The notes below the pieces were generated by a model. It ran no database searches, had not been told where the DNA came from, and was given only the letters and a program-made list of their open reading frames with translations. Shown here one piece after another: positions 36,064-46,874 of a stretch of 64,000 nucleotides of DNA (positions are counted from its first letter, which is position 1; every line of letters starts with the position of its first letter). The DNA lies in assembly GCA_026708115.1 (NCBI GenBank), contig JAPOVL010000002.1, positions 1 through 64,000 on the forward strand. The letters are read 5' to 3'. This stretch comes from Chloroflexota bacterium (lineage in GTDB: Bacteria > Chloroflexota > Anaerolineae > Aggregatilineales > Phototrophicaceae). Position numbers and translations under genes: made by a program.

Positions 36064-39000
36064 CTAGAGTTCGCTCAGCATATTTTCGAAGTCGTCTTGA
36101 TCGCTCATATCGTCGAAGTCAAGCGCTCCCTGGGCCTCCAGCGTGACCGACGGCGCGACTGCCTCGCGGTCCTGATAGGCGTGGAAACCGGTTCCGGCCG
36201 GAATCAGCTTGCCAATGATCACGTTCTCCTTTAGCCCGTGCAACGGGTCGACCTGCCCTTCAATAGCGGCGCCGGCCAGCACTTTGATCGTATGCTGGAA
36301 ACTGGCCGCCGACAGGTAACTCTCGGTACTCAGCGCCGCTTTGGTGATGCCGAGAAGAATGGGCGTACCCGCGCAAGGTTCCCGCTCCTCGGCAATGAGA
36401 GATTCGTTGATCTCCAGTAGTTTCAACCGGTCGATCAACTCGCCGGGCAGCAGGTCGCTGTCGCCACTCTTGGTGATCTGAACCTTGCACATCATCTTAC
36501 GGATTACTGTCTCGAAGTGCTTGTCGGCAATGTTCACGCCTTGACTACGGTAAACTTCCTGTATCTCGCCCAACAAGTACATTTGCGTCGCGTTCTCGCC
36601 CAAAACACGCAAGATGCGATGCGGATTCTTGGATCCTTCGGTCAACTGTTCGCCGAGCGCAACAGTCATGCCATCGTGGATAGACTTGCGCAAGCGCGCA
36701 TTGGCAGGGATCTCATAATCTTCCGATTCACTGGTTTCATTGCGGATGTAAACAGTATGGTCCTCGATATGCACCGTTCCAGCCAAGCTCGCCTTCAATT
36801 CTTCGTCGCCGTTCTGGGCCACCAGACCGCCGATTTCGACATCCTTCCCATCCTCGACACAGATTTCCCAGTCTGCTGGAACAACATGCGTCTCATTCTC
36901 CACTTCGCTCTTGATGACCGTAGCGATGCGAGCGCCGTCTTCCCGCTCGTGCAATCGCAGGATTCCGTCGATCTCAGTCATCACCGATTCGCCCTTTGGC
37001 TTGCGACGCGCTTCAAATAGCTCCTCAACGCGCGGCAAACCGCTCGTGATATCGCCGCCGGATTCTGCAGTACCTCCTCTATGGAAGGTCCGCAAGGTCA
37101 ACTGCGTGCCCGGCTCGCCAATAGATTGCGCCGCGATAATCCCTACCGCCGACCCGATACCGACCATATCACCCGTGCCCAAGTCGCGGCCGTAACACAG
37201 CGCGCAAACGCCGTGTATTAAATCACAGGTCAATGGGCTGCGGACTTCCAGGTCCTCAACGCTCGAGTTTTGGATCACAGCCGCGATTTCTTCATCGATA
37301 ATTTCGTTGCGTCCTACAATCAATTCATCACTATCCGGATCAAAGAGATCCTCAGACGCGCAACGCCCGACAATGCGCTCTTCGATAGTTTGTCCAGCCA
37401 CATCATCCGACCGGCGAATCGTCAGGCCCCGCTGCGTATTACAGTCCCAGCGATTGACGATCATATCCTGGGCGACATCGACCAAGCGCCGCGTTAAGTA
37501 ACCCGCATCCGCCGTACGTAGCGCCGTATCCGCCAGACCCTTGCGCGCGCCATGTGTGGAAATGAAATACTCCAGCGCGTTCAAGCCTTCGCGGAAATGG
37601 CTGCGAATCGGCAAATCGATGATGCGCCCGGAGGGATCCGCCATCAAACCGCGCATGCCAGCCAGCTGCGTAATCGGCCCGAATCCGCCCTTGGTCGAGC
37701 CCGATATCGCCATGATCGCGATCGGACCATAAGGATCAAGCGTATCGCGGATCCGGTCCTGCAGGAACTCCTTGGCGCGATTCCATTCGTCGATCGTGAT
37801 CTGATACCGCTCTTCTTCGGTCATCAAGCCGCGGCGGAAGTCGCGCTCGGCACGCGTAACTACCTCATCCGCCTGTTGCAGGATATCCGTCCGCTCGTCC
37901 GGGATCGTCAGGTCACTCACCGCAATCGTCGTGCCGGAAATCGTCGCATAGTGGAAACCGTAGTTCTTGATCGCGTCCACCACCTCGGTTGTGATTTCCG
38001 CGCCGATCACCTGGTAGCATCGGGCGACAAGCTGCTGCAAGCCCTTTTTGCCCATGGTTTCCTGGACGAAGCGCATCTCGTCCGGCAAGATGCGGTTGAA
38101 GATCGCGCGTCCCACCGTGCAAATTTCCGGTTCGTCCTGCGGCCCCCGCGTATCATAGACATTGCCAAGCAAAATCGGCGTATGCAGATGCACCAAGCCG
38201 ATGCGATACAGATACTCGACCTCGTCCATATCAACGACGACGCGGCGCTCGTGCAAGTTTGTGATCTCCAGCCGATCTTCGACTCCCTTGGCCCGCATAT
38301 ATCTGCGCATCTCATATGCGTTGGCCAGGATACAATCTACCTCTCCGTTCAGTAGCGCTTGCACCGTTCTATCTACAGCCGTCTTCAAGACCTTGGGCCG
38401 CCCGTTGTCATCAGCCACGGTCTCGTCAAAGAATAATTCGACGTTGGGCACTTGCCGGAATTGCGCATAGTAGTAGCCATTAGATCTGACGGCGATGCCA
38501 ACCTTGTGCTTGCCGCCGTACAATACTTGCTCGGAACGGAATTCGTCCGCGCGCGCCTTTTGCGCCACGACCTCAACTGTCGGGTCCATCGTCAAATAGT
38601 AATTGCCCAGCACCATGTCCTTGGAAGGACCGACGATAGGCATGCCATCCGAAGGCTTCAACAAGTTGCGCGTGCTCAGCATCAACTCGCGCGCTTCCTT
38701 GACAGCCTGCTCACTCAGCGGCACATGAACCGCCATTTGGTCGCCATCGAAATCCGCATTGAAGGCAGAACAAACCAGGGGATGGATTTGGATCGCCTTG
38801 CCCTCAACCAGCAGCGGCTCAAAGGCTTGAATGCCCAGGCGATGCAAGGTCGGCGCGCGGTTTAACAAAACCGGTCGCTCTCGGATCACTTCTTCCAGGA
38901 CTTCCCATACCTCCGGTCGCTCTCGCTCGATGATACGCTTGGCGCCTTTGACATTGCTCGCATAGTTGTATTGCACCAATCTGCTGATAACAAATGGCCG

Positions 39001-40683
39001 GTATAGTTCAAGCGCCATCGTCTTGGGCAAGCCGCATTGATGCAGCTTCAGCTTGGGACCGATGACGATAACCGAACGGCCCGAATAATCGACGCGCTTG
39101 CCCAGCAGATTCCGGCGGAAACGCCCCTTCTTGCCCTTGAGCATATCGCTCAAGGATTTCAGTTCCCGACGGCCGCGGCGGCTCAAAGCTTTGCCGCGCT
39201 GGCTATTGTCGATCAAACTGTCAACCGCTTCTTGCAGCATGCGTTTTTCATTGCGCACGATGACATCCGGCGCGCCAAGATCCAACAAATGCTTGAGCCG
39301 GTTATTCCTGTTGATGACGCGACGATACAAATCGTTCAAGTCGCTCGTAGCGAATCGACCGCCATCCAACTGCACCATCGGCCGCAGATCGGGGGGGATC
39401 ACCGGCAGCACAGTCAGAATCATCCATTCCGGGCGATTGCCGTTCGGCTCGTTTTCCTGGTTGGTTTCATCATTGTCTATGACGGTCGTACGGCTGTTGC
39501 GCAAGCTCTCGACTACGCGCAAGCGCTTGGTGGCTTTGCGGCTGCGTTGCTTCGACTTGCTGGTGCGGACCTCGATCCAAAGTTCTTCGGCCAGCTTCCC
39601 CAAGTTGAGCGTGCCCAGAATCTCGTAAAAGGCTTCCGCGCCCATATTGGCCTGGAAGACATTGCCGAAGCGGCTCTTGAGTTCGCGATAGCGGCTTTCC
39701 GACAGGAACTGCAGGACATGCAGCTCCTCTAATTCGTTGATTTGCTTCTCGGCGCTGCTACGCAAATTCTTTATGCGTTCCTCTATTTCCTCCGCCTGTT
39801 CTTCCAGGGACGAAGCCACATCAAGATTCGCATCGTCAATATCGCCGCTGATCTTGGCGATTTCGGCTTTGCTCAACTCTTCAATCTCAGACTGTAATTT
39901 GCTCAGATATTCGTTGACCTGGCTTTGTATCCGCGAGATGTGATCGTTTGTGATCTCTTCGCCTTTTTCAACGACTACCGTCTCTGTCGCTTGCAGACTG
40001 ATTTCCGCAGACGCGGCTTGGCCCAACATGCTTTCGACGCGGGTCTGCGCCGCTTGGGCTTCATTCATCACCTCGTCGCTTAGCCGCGCCAGTTCGCCGT
40101 CAAAATGACTGCGGATCGCTGTGACCTTGCTTTCGAATTCCTCGGCACGTTGATCGCGGTTGTCGCGCAATTCGCTGAATTGCTCTTCCAACTCCCCTGT
40201 CAACTCCTGCTCTTTCAGTTCCAGTTCCTTCTCGATGCGAGTGATCGCTTTGCTGCGCGCGTCTCCATCAACTTGCGTCACCACATACTGCGCGAAGTAA
40301 AGCACCCGGTCCAGGTTGCGCCGGCTCACGTCCAAAAGCAGGCCTAAATAGCTCGGCACGCGCCGCGTATACCAGACATGAGCGACCGGGGCCGCCAGCT
40401 CGATATGCCCCATGCGCTCGCGCCGCACCGACGATCGTGTCACCTCGACACCGCATTTATCACAGATGATGCCGCGATAACGGATGTTCTTGTACTTTCC
40501 ACAATAGCATTGCCAGTCTCGCGTGGGGCCGAAAATCCGCTCGCAGAACAGCCCGTCCATCTCCGGACGCAGCCGCCGATAATTGATCGTTTCCGGTTTC
40601 GTCACTTCTCCATAAGACCAGGACCGGATCTGTTCGGGAGAAGCCAGACTAATACGTAATGCGCTAAAGTCTTTCGCCTCCAA
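36064..40683 (-). CDS. rpoC: RNA polymerase beta' subunit
   Basis: 1539 residues. N-terminal zinc ribbon with Cys59, Cys61, Cys74 and Cys77; catalytic NADFDGDQM at 640-648; second zinc site in [18 protein letters not shown]; bridge/trigger region [20 protein letters not shown]. Between residues about 140 and 325, where short homologues pass directly on, lies an insert of about 185 residues that is Glu/Lys/Gln-rich and helical throughout (heptad-like), i.e. a coiled coil. Start is TTG 40683 with AGGAGG at 40691-40696. rpoB is not upstream: the preceding 420 bases are non-coding, so rpoC has its own promoter. Confidence 0.98.
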   Translation of the reverse strand: MEAKDFSALRISLASPEQIRSWSYGEVTKPETINYRRLRPEMDGLFCERIFGPTRDWQCYCGKYKNIRYRGIICDKCGVEVTRSSVRRERMGHIELAAPVAHVWYTRRVPSYLGLLLDVSRRNLDRVLYFAQYVVTQVDGDARSKAITRIEKELELKEQELTGELEEQFSELRDNRDQRAEEFESKVTAIRSHFDGELARLSDEVMNEAQAAQTRVESMLGQAASAEISLQATETVVVEKGEEITNDHISRIQSQVNEYLSKLQSEIEELSKAEIAKISGDIDDANLDVASSLEEQAEEIEERIKNLRSSAEKQINELEELHVLQFLSESRYRELKSRFGNVFQANMGAEAFYEILGTLNLGKLAEELWIEVRTSKSKQRSRKATKRLRVVESLRNSRTTVIDNDETNQENEPNGNRPEWMILTVLPVIPPDLRPMVQLDGGRFATSDLNDLYRRVINRNNRLKHLLDLGAPDVIVRNEKRMLQEAVDSLIDNSQRGKALSRRGRRELKSLSDMLKGKKGRFRRNLLGKRVDYSGRSVIVIGPKLKLHQCGLPKTMALELYRPFVISRLVQYNYASNVKGAKRIIERERPEVWEVLEEVIRERPVLLNRAPTLHRLGIQAFEPLLVEGKAIQIHPLVCSAFNADFDGDQMAVHVPLSEQAVKEARELMLSTRNLLKPSDGMPIVGPSKDMVLGNYYLTMDPTVEVVAQKARADEFRSEQVLYGGKHKVGIAVRSNGYYYAQFRQVPNVELFFDETVADDNGRPKVLKTAVDRTVQALLNGEVDCILANAYEMRRYMRAKGVEDRLEITNLHERRVVVDMDEVEYLYRIGLVHLHTPILLGNVYDTRGPQDEPEICTVGRAIFNRILPDEMRFVQETMGKKGLQQLVARCYQVIGAEITTEVVDAIKNYGFHYATISGTTIAVSDLTIPDERTDILQQADEVVTRAERDFRRGLMTEEERYQITIDEWNRAKEFLQDRIRDTLDPYGPIAIMAISGSTKGGFGPITQLAGMRGLMADPSGRIIDLPIRSHFREGLNALEYFISTHGARKGLADTALRTADAGYLTRRLVDVAQDMIVNRWDCNTQRGLTIRRSDDVAGQTIEERIVGRCASEDLFDPDSDELIVGRNEIIDEEIAAVIQNSSVEDLEVRSPLTCDLIHGVCALCYGRDLGTGDMVGIGSAVGIIAAQSIGEPGTQLTLRTFHRGGTAESGGDITSGLPRVEELFEARRKPKGESVMTEIDGILRLHEREDGARIATVIKSEVENETHVVPADWEICVEDGKDVEIGGLVAQNGDEELKASLAGTVHIEDHTVYIRNETSESEDYEIPANARLRKSIHDGMTVALGEQLTEGSKNPHRILRVLGENATQMYLLGEIQEVYRSQGVNIADKHFETVIRKMMCKVQITKSGDSDLLPGELIDRLKLLEINESLIAEEREPCAGTPILLGITKAALSTESYLSAASFQHTIKVLAGAAIEGQVDPLHGLKENVIIGKLIPAGTGFHAYQDREAVAPSVTLEAQGALDFDDMSDQDDFENMLSEL

Positions 40684-41103
40684 GGCGTAACCTCCTATGC
40701 GCTATGCTGCTGTAGATTGAAAGTAGATGACCTGATGAAACGGTTGCACTATCACCATCAATGACAAATAGACAACAGGAGGCGCAGCCCCTGTGCCCCA
40801 GACCCAATGTGATATATTAGCGTGTTTCCATCACTTGGAATTGTATCTTGTCTCCTCCATTACTGTCAAGGCTTGCCGTGATTATTTTCACCTATGAACT
40901 AAGTCCGCCTAGATACGAGCAGTTCAAGATCAAGACGCTGCTATGACATGACGCAGAGCCATCGAATCGCCTTGCGGCCCACTAGTCTTTGCGACACAAG
41001 CGCAGCCGCTCGACAAGTCCGCAATCGATTGGCGACCATCAAAACGCATTCACATGACGCGACCATTTTTGCTGGTCCATGCCGCATGTCATAAATGTAG
41101 ATC
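40684..41103. other. gene-free region upstream of rpoC
   Basis: 420 bases with no coding signal. On the - strand a TAATAT (complement of 40814-40819) could be the rpoC -10 box, with a poor -35; the leader would be about 125 nt. A small stem (ACAGG...CCTGT, about 40779-40800) lies in that leader. The part near the hydrolase gene shows nothing recognisable. Confidence 0.45.
40691..40696 (-). promoter_or_regulatory. ribosome binding site fixing the rpoC TTG start
   Basis: AGGAGG on the - strand, 7 bases before TTG 40683. A perfect Shine-Dalgarno sequence at ideal spacing makes the non-ATG start of this essential gene convincing. Confidence 0.85.
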
Positions 41104-42105
41104 TTACTCGTCATTCATTTCCGAGATCATGTCGAGAAGCGCATTGATCACGGTATCTGGCTCGGCGCGGAAAATCGCATGCTCCGATGTCTCCGCCCAA
41201 ATCACGCTTGGATTGTTGGAATAGGTAGTGTTAGCGATTTGCGCGGTGCTGAACATCCATGCGTAGGATTGCGATTCCGCATCGGCCGTCGCATCATCGG
41301 CGGCGATAATGGCCGTAATTGGCATATCTGTCTGCGTAATCACCGCCTTCACTTGATCCGAGTTAACCCCCATGACGCCATAAAGCGTCTCCCACATATA
41401 GGTATACCAGTAGTTGGGATTTTTCAGAATCAGGTTGTAATACAAGTCCCCGTATAGCTCTGAAGAGGTCGCGTTGAACCACCATGAGATGCTGTCGTAA
41501 CTTAGCTCTCCCGCGGCTGCGGATTCGGCATATCCGCGCACCGTTTCCAGCCAACTGACTTGCTCGGATGGACTCTGCCACGTGCCAAAGGGATAAGTCT
41601 CCATCACCCAGCGGTCGTAGTTCAAGCCGCAGGCGTCCATCAACACCAAGCCAAGTGCCATATCAGGATTCTGAGCTGCGTAGATCTGCGCAATGGGCGC
41701 GCCACAAGACCATGCCAATATGATGAATGGCTCGTTTTCGCCCAGCACATCGAGCAACTCCGCGAACTCGGCGGCAGAGTTGTAAGCTGTGCGGTCGGAG
41801 CCATTGGGGTCACTCCAACCCATACCGGCGCGATCATAGGCGCAAACGCGCGTATGTTCCGCCAATTGATCCTGAAACGGCTGCCAGGTCACCACCATCG
41901 CCGCCCATCCATTCTCGAGCCAGATGGTTGGGCTGCCCTCGCCAACACAGTGAACGAGCACGTTGCGGCCATTTACATCGACCAATTCGCCAATGAAAGG
42001 CTCGCCCAGTTCCGTTCCCGTGCTATCATCGTCTGCCCGCAAGCCGAGCGGCAGCATCCATACAAATACGGAATACAGCAATATCAAAAAGAACTTCTTA
42101 TACAT
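41104..42105 (-). CDS. secreted alpha/beta hydrolase
   Basis: A 333-residue protein with an N-terminal signal peptide (MYKKFFLILLYSVFVWMLP). The alpha/beta hydrolase core shows VCAYDRAGMGWSDPN, the nucleophile elbow AWSCGAP (a variant of GxSxG with Ala first) and a late His in SEHAIF. Start set at ATG 42105, where AAGGAGAG lies 8 bases upstream; the longer reading has no ribosome site. The substrate is unknown. It lies 175 bases downstream of an ABC permease on the same strand and may have its own promoter. Confidence 0.82.
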   Translation of the reverse strand: MYKKFFLILLYSVFVWMLPLGLRADDDSTGTELGEPFIGELVDVNGRNVLVHCVGEGSPTIWLENGWAAMVVTWQPFQDQLAEHTRVCAYDRAGMGWSDPNGSDRTAYNSAAEFAELLDVLGENEPFIILAWSCGAPIAQIYAAQNPDMALGLVLMDACGLNYDRWVMETYPFGTWQSPSEQVSWLETVRGYAESAAAGELSYDSISWWFNATSSELYGDLYYNLILKNPNYWYTYMWETLYGVMGVNSDQVKAVITQTDMPITAIIAADDATADAESQSYAWMFSTAQIANTTYSNNPSVIWAETSEHAIFRAEPDTVINALLDMISEMNDE

Positions 42106-42280
42106 GTCAAAACTCTCCTTCCAATATTTAAGTATATATCTCGCCATTGCGCGCAACGTTGAGCAACATCAACACAACTACATTAGCATCTTAGGTATTG
42201 CAGGTCAAACTGCACGAAGGCCGCAACGGAAATCGCTTCGATAAGCTACTTACGTGCTCATGGGGAAATTGCGCCGATGA

Positions 42281-43123
42281 TTAACCCTTCACCGCGCCAA
42301 TCGTCAATCCCGATATGAAATAGCGCTGCAACATCAGAAACAACACAATGACCGGCACCGACACCAGCGTCGCCGCCGCCATCATTTCCCCATAAGGAAT
42401 CTGCGACGCCGTCGCCTGGCTGCGCATGGTCGCAATGCCGACCGGCAGCGTGATAACTTCGTTGCCGCGCAGCACCATCAGCGGCCAGATGAAACTGTTC
42501 CATGAACCTAGAAATGTCAGGATCGCCAGCGTCGTCAAGCCGGGCCGCACCAAAGGGACGATGACCTGAGCGTAAATGCGGAATTCAGAGGCGCCGTCAA
42601 TCCGCGCCGACTCCATCAACTCCGACGGCACCGCCTGTATATATTGCCGCATCAGAAATATGCCAAAAGCCGGCGCCATCCAGGGGATGATCATGGAAGC
42701 GGGATGATTGACCCAGTCAATCCGGCTCATCAAGATGAAAAGCGGAATGAGAATCAACTGAAAGGGAATCATCGTCGAGCCAATGAGAATGATGAAGAGC
42801 AGATTCTTGCCGCGAAAGTAATACTTGGCGAAGGCGAAACCCGCCAGCGAACAGAAGAAGAGCACGAATATCGTCACCACCGCAGCGTAAATGATGCTGT
42901 TGGCATACCAATAGGGAAAGTGCCAGCTGGTCAGCAGGGTTTCGTAATTCTTGAACGACCACTCGGCCGGCGGCAGCCAGGGCGGCAGCGTGAATATCTC
43001 GGTCGTGGTCTTGAAGGACGAATAGATCATGAAGGCGATCGGCGCGACCGTCAGCAGCGCCCCGCTGATGACCACAACATGCAGCGCAATCACGCCCAGA
43101 CGCCGACCGAATCGCTCGTCCAT
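42281..43123 (-). CDS. sugar ABC transporter permease, MalG type
   Basis: A 280-residue inner-membrane permease (BPD_transp_1) with six hydrophobic helices. The EAA loop that contacts the ATPase reads ESARIDGASEFRIYAQVIVP. The C-terminal ISGLTIGAVKG is the typical MalG-family ending. ATG 43123 overlaps the stop of the upstream permease by one base (TGATG), which decides the start; GGAAGGAGG lies just before. It pairs with the next permease and the binding protein; no ATPase gene is present, so a shared MsmK-like ATPase encoded elsewhere is expected. Confidence 0.93.
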   Translation of the reverse strand: MDERFGRRLGVIALHVVVISGALLTVAPIAFMIYSSFKTTTEIFTLPPWLPPAEWSFKNYETLLTSWHFPYWYANSIIYAAVVTIFVLFFCSLAGFAFAKYYFRGKNLLFIILIGSTMIPFQLILIPLFILMSRIDWVNHPASMIIPWMAPAFGIFLMRQYIQAVPSELMESARIDGASEFRIYAQVIVPLVRPGLTTLAILTFLGSWNSFIWPLMVLRGNEVITLPVGIATMRSQATASQIPYGEMMAAATLVSVPVIVLFLMLQRYFISGLTIGAVKG

Positions 43124-44049
43124 CAGTCCTCCTTCCGGAAGACGCCGTACCACTGCAGCTGAAGCAGCGACAAGATGAATACCGTCGCGAATAGCACCGT
43201 TCCCACGGCCGATGCGAAGCCGAGACGCAAACGCGAATAGCCACGCTCATAGAGATACTGCACGACGCTCATACTGGCGTTGGCGGGCCCACCAGTGCCA
43301 TGGGTCAATATATGGATCTCGTCGAAGATCTGTATCGAGCTCAGCAAGACGATAATACTGACGAACAAGATGATTGGACGCAGCATGGGAATGGTGATGC
43401 GAAAGAACTTCTGCAGCACGCTGGCGCCATCGATAGAGGCCGCTTCGTACAATTCTTCCGGAATGCTTTGCAGCCCGGCCAGAAAATATATGGACAGCAA
43501 TCCTGTCGAGCGCCAGACGATGAGGATAATGATTGCCACCTTGATCCAGGACCGATCGCCCAGCCAGTATATTGGCTCCAAGCCCAAATAGATCAGCGGC
43601 GCGTTCAGCAGGCCCGTGTCTTGATTGTAGAGGATCTGAAAGACCAGCGTAATCGCCACCGTCGATGTCACCACCGGCGTGAAGTACATCGCCCGCCACA
43701 CGTTGCTGAAGCGCAAAGACTTGGCGTTCAGCAACACCGCCAGCACCAGCGCCAAAGGTAGGACAATCAGCAGGCTGGCGATCGCGTAGATCGCCGTATT
43801 CGTCGCCGCCTGCGCGAAAACCTTGTCGCTTAACAAGCGCCCGTAATTGCGCGCCAGAACAAAGCGCGGATCGTTGATGCCATCCCAACGGAACAAGCTC
43901 AGCACCAGCGCGATCAGGCTGGGGGCCAGAAAGAAGAATCCGAACAGGACGTAAAAGGGAGAGATGAAGGCATAGGGCGCCAGCTTGTGCTGCTGGAAGC
44001 CGCCACTATCCCGCGCCTCGCGCCCTCGCGTCATAGCCGCCTGAACCAT
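43123..44049 (-). CDS. sugar ABC transporter permease, MalF/UgpA type
   Basis: 308 residues with six helices after a cytoplasmic N-terminus. The EAA loop is EAASIDGASVLQKFFRITIP. LAPYAFISPFYVLFGFFFLAPSL opens the membrane part, as usual for the UgpA/MalF family. It lies 71 bases after the binding-protein gene, past a strong hairpin, and overlaps the second permease by one base. Substrate specificity is set by the binding protein and cannot be read here. Confidence 0.93.
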   Translation of the reverse strand: MVQAAMTRGREARDSGGFQQHKLAPYAFISPFYVLFGFFFLAPSLIALVLSLFRWDGINDPRFVLARNYGRLLSDKVFAQAATNTAIYAIASLLIVLPLALVLAVLLNAKSLRFSNVWRAMYFTPVVTSTVAITLVFQILYNQDTGLLNAPLIYLGLEPIYWLGDRSWIKVAIIILIVWRSTGLLSIYFLAGLQSIPEELYEAASIDGASVLQKFFRITIPMLRPIILFVSIIVLLSSIQIFDEIHILTHGTGGPANASMSVVQYLYERGYSRLRLGFASAVGTVLFATVFILSLLQLQWYGVFRKED

Positions 44050-44077
44050 GCGCTACTCCTGTTTGGGAGGAAAGCAA

Positions 44078-44107
44078 GCGCTGGCAAGGCAACCGCCCTG
44101 CCAGCGC
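44078..44107. other. hairpin between binding-protein and permease genes
   Basis: GCGCTGGCA (44078-44086) and TGCCAGCGC (44099-44107) form a perfect 9-bp stem with a 12-nt loop and no T-run. Placed 13 bases past the binding-protein stop on the - strand, it resembles the 3'-stabilising hairpins that raise the level of binding protein over permease in such operons. Confidence 0.65.
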
Positions 44108-44120
44108 CTGGATTGCCGCC

Positions 44121-45419
44121 TTACTCGGCGAAGGCGATTTCGTCTTCCATGTACTGCACGATGTTGTCGATCGCTTCATCAGCCGTGACCGAGCCGTCAA
44201 AGAAAACGGCAAGCTCCGCCGCCATTTGCAGCTCAAAGGTCCGGCGGAACAAGCTCTGATACCAGATCGGCACATCGTCTACGATCTCCGCGAAGACCTC
44301 GCCCGTCTTTTGACCGGCATAAAACGGATCGGACAATCCTACGATTCGATCATCGTGGAAAGCAGCTGCCATCGTCGGATAGTAGGCGATCTCCTCGTAA
44401 CGCTTGATCTGATTCTCCAGCGTCACATAGGTGTATTGCAGCAGCTCCCAGGCATACTGCGCGTTCTCGCTTTCCTTGGCGACAGCGAAACCGGTGCCGC
44501 CCCAAACCGACGTCTTATGGCCGTCGCCATCTTCCCAAACCGGCATGCGGCCAATACGAAATTGCTCAGCCATATCTTCCGCTTGCGGTTTCAGGATATA
44601 GTCAGAATACCAGTCAGGCATAATCGCTCCGACCAAATTGCCTTCGCGATAAGCATTTATGATCGCGGGTCCCCACACTTCGGCGCTGGGAACGTAGCGG
44701 ATCGCGCCGCTTTCCAAGCCCTCGCGCAACAAGTTCAGCACTTCAATCGCGATTGTCCGATTCTCCTCCTCCGGCAATACAAACTCGCCGTGGTCGTCGA
44801 ATATCGCGCCGCCTCGCTGCAGCAAATACATCATGAACATGCCACCGTGGTCCGTAATGTAAGACATGGCGATGCCTTCTTCCGCCAGCGCCGCGCCCGT
44901 TTCCAGGTACTCGTCCCAGGTCGTCGGCACCGACAAACCCCGCTCCTCGAATATCGACGGCTGGTAATAATAGACAACGGCGCAAAGCGAGCTGTCCACG
45001 CCATAGACCCGGCCCTGGTACTTGTAAGGCGTGTGCCGCCCTTCCACGATCAGGTCGTAGTCGTCAGCCAGCAGATCGGTCAGATCGAGGAACTTGCTCT
45101 CGATGATGCCACCTTGCATGAAGCGCGGGAACGAGCCTTGCTCAATGCCCAGCAAATCGGGAATCTCCTCGCCGGCCGCCAAATTGCCCAGCACCTTGTC
45201 AAACACGCTAGGCACGACCTCAAACTCAAATGTGAAGTCGACATCCGGATAGCGCTCTTGCCACTCTTCGGCGCGCGCGCTGAAGAACTGCACGTATAAG
45301 CCGTCGTGCGTCCACATCGTCAGCGTTACCTCGCTGGCGTCCTGCGCTGCCGCCGGCAGCGCCGCCCAAAGCAGCCCGCAAGCCAGCAACAATGTAACAA
45401 TCATTAGAATGCGTCTCAT
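44121..45419 (-). CDS. extracellular sugar-binding protein of an ABC importer
   Basis: 432 residues, family 1 solute-binding fold. Signal peptide RRILMIVTLLLACGLLWAAL ends at about residue 26 (PAAAQD); the Cys lies inside the hydrophobic core rather than at a lipobox position, so it may be a secreted protein rather than a lipoprotein. The mature part begins VTLTMWTHDGL and contains WGGTGFAVAKESENAQYAWE and FHDDRIVGLSDPF, typical of sugar binding proteins. AGGGGAGGG precedes the ATG. First gene of the importer operon, divergent from moeA. Confidence 0.9.
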   Translation of the reverse strand: MRRILMIVTLLLACGLLWAALPAAAQDASEVTLTMWTHDGLYVQFFSARAEEWQERYPDVDFTFEFEVVPSVFDKVLGNLAAGEEIPDLLGIEQGSFPRFMQGGIIESKFLDLTDLLADDYDLIVEGRHTPYKYQGRVYGVDSSLCAVVYYYQPSIFEERGLSVPTTWDEYLETGAALAEEGIAMSYITDHGGMFMMYLLQRGGAIFDDHGEFVLPEEENRTIAIEVLNLLREGLESGAIRYVPSAEVWGPAIINAYREGNLVGAIMPDWYSDYILKPQAEDMAEQFRIGRMPVWEDGDGHKTSVWGGTGFAVAKESENAQYAWELLQYTYVTLENQIKRYEEIAYYPTMAAAFHDDRIVGLSDPFYAGQKTGEVFAEIVDDVPIWYQSLFRRTFELQMAAELAVFFDGSVTADEAIDNIVQYMEDEIAFAE

Positions 45420-45546
45420 CTCGCCCTCCCCTTAAGGAATATTCAATTCGCAAGTAATTCGAATAGACACGCGGACTCTAACACTTCCGACTGTTGAATG
45501 CAAATAAACTCAGGACACCCGCAGGCGCATGATTACGGCCAAAATG

Positions 45547-45555
45547 TGCTATAAT
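45547..45555 (+). promoter_or_regulatory. extended -10 promoter of moeA
   Basis: TGCTATAAT: a perfect -10 hexamer (45550-45555) with the TG of an extended -10 one base upstream; no good -35 is present, as expected for this class. The leader would be about 24 nt to ATG 45586. Confidence 0.6.
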
Positions 45556-45585
45556 GCCCGCTCGAAACGAAGCGCTTGGAGCCAT

Positions 45586-46839
45586 ATGATGCAACCCTTG
45601 CTCAATGTCGATACCGCCCTTGCGGACATCCTCGCTGACATGAAAACCTTGCCGGCGGAGGCCGTCTCCCTGCCAGAAGCGCACAATCGCGTCATCGCCG
45701 AAGACATCGTCTCTCCCATTGATCTGCCGCCCTTCGACAACTCGGCCATGGACGGCTACGCAGTTTTATTTGAAGACAGCGTCGGCGCCAGCCCGTCCAA
45801 TCCTGTTTCTCTCTCGGTATCGATGGATATCATGGCGGGCAGCGCGCCCGACGGCCAACTACAAACGGGACAGGCCGCTCGCATCATGACCGGCGCGCCT
45901 ATTCCCGCCGGCGCAACTGCCGTCATCCCGGTTGAAGACTCCGACGATGACTGGAGCAAAGGAGAAGACAGCCCCCTCCCTGCCGAAGTGCGCCTCTACC
46001 GCAGCCTGGCCCCCGGCGAGAATATCCGCTCCGCCGGCGAAAATGTCGCCGCGGGCGCCACAGTCATGGCGGCGGGCGCGATCATCGGCCCTGCGGAAAT
46101 CGGCATGCTGGCTGGCATCGGCTGCCCCCGCGTCGACGTCATCCGCCGGCCCAAGGTCGCCATCCTCAGCAGTGGCGACGAACTCGTCGACATCTACGAC
46201 GAACTGACTCCCGGCAAGATCCGCGATACCAACGGCTACACGCTTGCAAGTCTCATTCGGGGCGCCGGCGGCATTCCCATCCGCCTGCCCATCGCTAAGG
46301 ATACGCTGGATTCCATCCGCGCCCTCTATCGCCGCGCCCTGGAGATCAATCCCGACCTGCTGATCAGCACCGCCGGGGTTTCAGTCGGCGCCGCCGATCT
46401 GGTCAAGACCGTCATGAACGAACTCGGCGACATCGATTTCTGGCGCATAAATATGCGGCCCGGCAAACCCCTCGCCTACGGCACGATTTCCGGCCTGCCC
46501 TTCTTTGGCTTGCCCGGCAATCCCGTCTCTACCATGGTTACGTTCGAAGTCCTGGTCAAACCCGCGCTGGCCAAGATCGCTGGCCGCCCCTTCAAGCGGG
46601 AAACCGTTAAAGCCACTACTGCCGGGCCCTTGAGGTCGGACGGACGGCGCAGTTACAACCGCGTAACATTGTCACAAGAAAATGGACCTATCATGGCGCA
46701 AACGACCGGTATCCAAAGTTCGGGCGCGCTCATGTCCATGGTTAAAGCCGACGGCCTAGCAATCATACCCGAAGGCATGACTGAGGTGCCCACCGGCAGC
46801 GAACTAAACGTGATACTCTTGCGAAGGCCGGATTGGTAG
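45586..46839 (+). CDS. moeA: molybdopterin molybdenumtransferase
   Basis: Inserts molybdate into adenylylated molybdopterin. Signatures: DLPPFDNSAMDGYAV, RIMTGAPIPAGATAVIPVE, SSGDEL, GKIRDTNGYTLASLI, STAGVSVGAADLVK and LPFFGLPGNPVSTMVTFE. 417 residues from ATG 45586, which follows TTGGAG; the longer frame to 45529 would run through the promoter. Ends with the domain IV beta barrel (ALMSMVKADGLAIIPEG). A VKOR-type gene follows 35 bases downstream. moaC and moaDE are about 28 kb away in this window. Confidence 0.96.
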   Translation: MMQPLLNVDTALADILADMKTLPAEAVSLPEAHNRVIAEDIVSPIDLPPFDNSAMDGYAVLFEDSVGASPSNPVSLSVSMDIMAGSAPDGQLQTGQAARIMTGAPIPAGATAVIPVEDSDDDWSKGEDSPLPAEVRLYRSLAPGENIRSAGENVAAGATVMAAGAIIGPAEIGMLAGIGCPRVDVIRRPKVAILSSGDELVDIYDELTPGKIRDTNGYTLASLIRGAGGIPIRLPIAKDTLDSIRALYRRALEINPDLLISTAGVSVGAADLVKTVMNELGDIDFWRINMRPGKPLAYGTISGLPFFGLPGNPVSTMVTFEVLVKPALAKIAGRPFKRETVKATTAGPLRSDGRRSYNRVTLSQENGPIMAQTTGIQSSGALMSMVKADGLAIIPEGMTEVPTGSELNVILLRRPDW

Positions 46840-46874
46840 ACCGAACCCATTTTAGAAAGTTGCCTGGAAGGAAT

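Noticed and set aside
44226..45299. 357-codon open frame on the + strand opposite the sugar-binding protein
   Set aside because: Antisense shadow of a well-supported gene; composition is Arg/His-rich noise without recognisable motifs.
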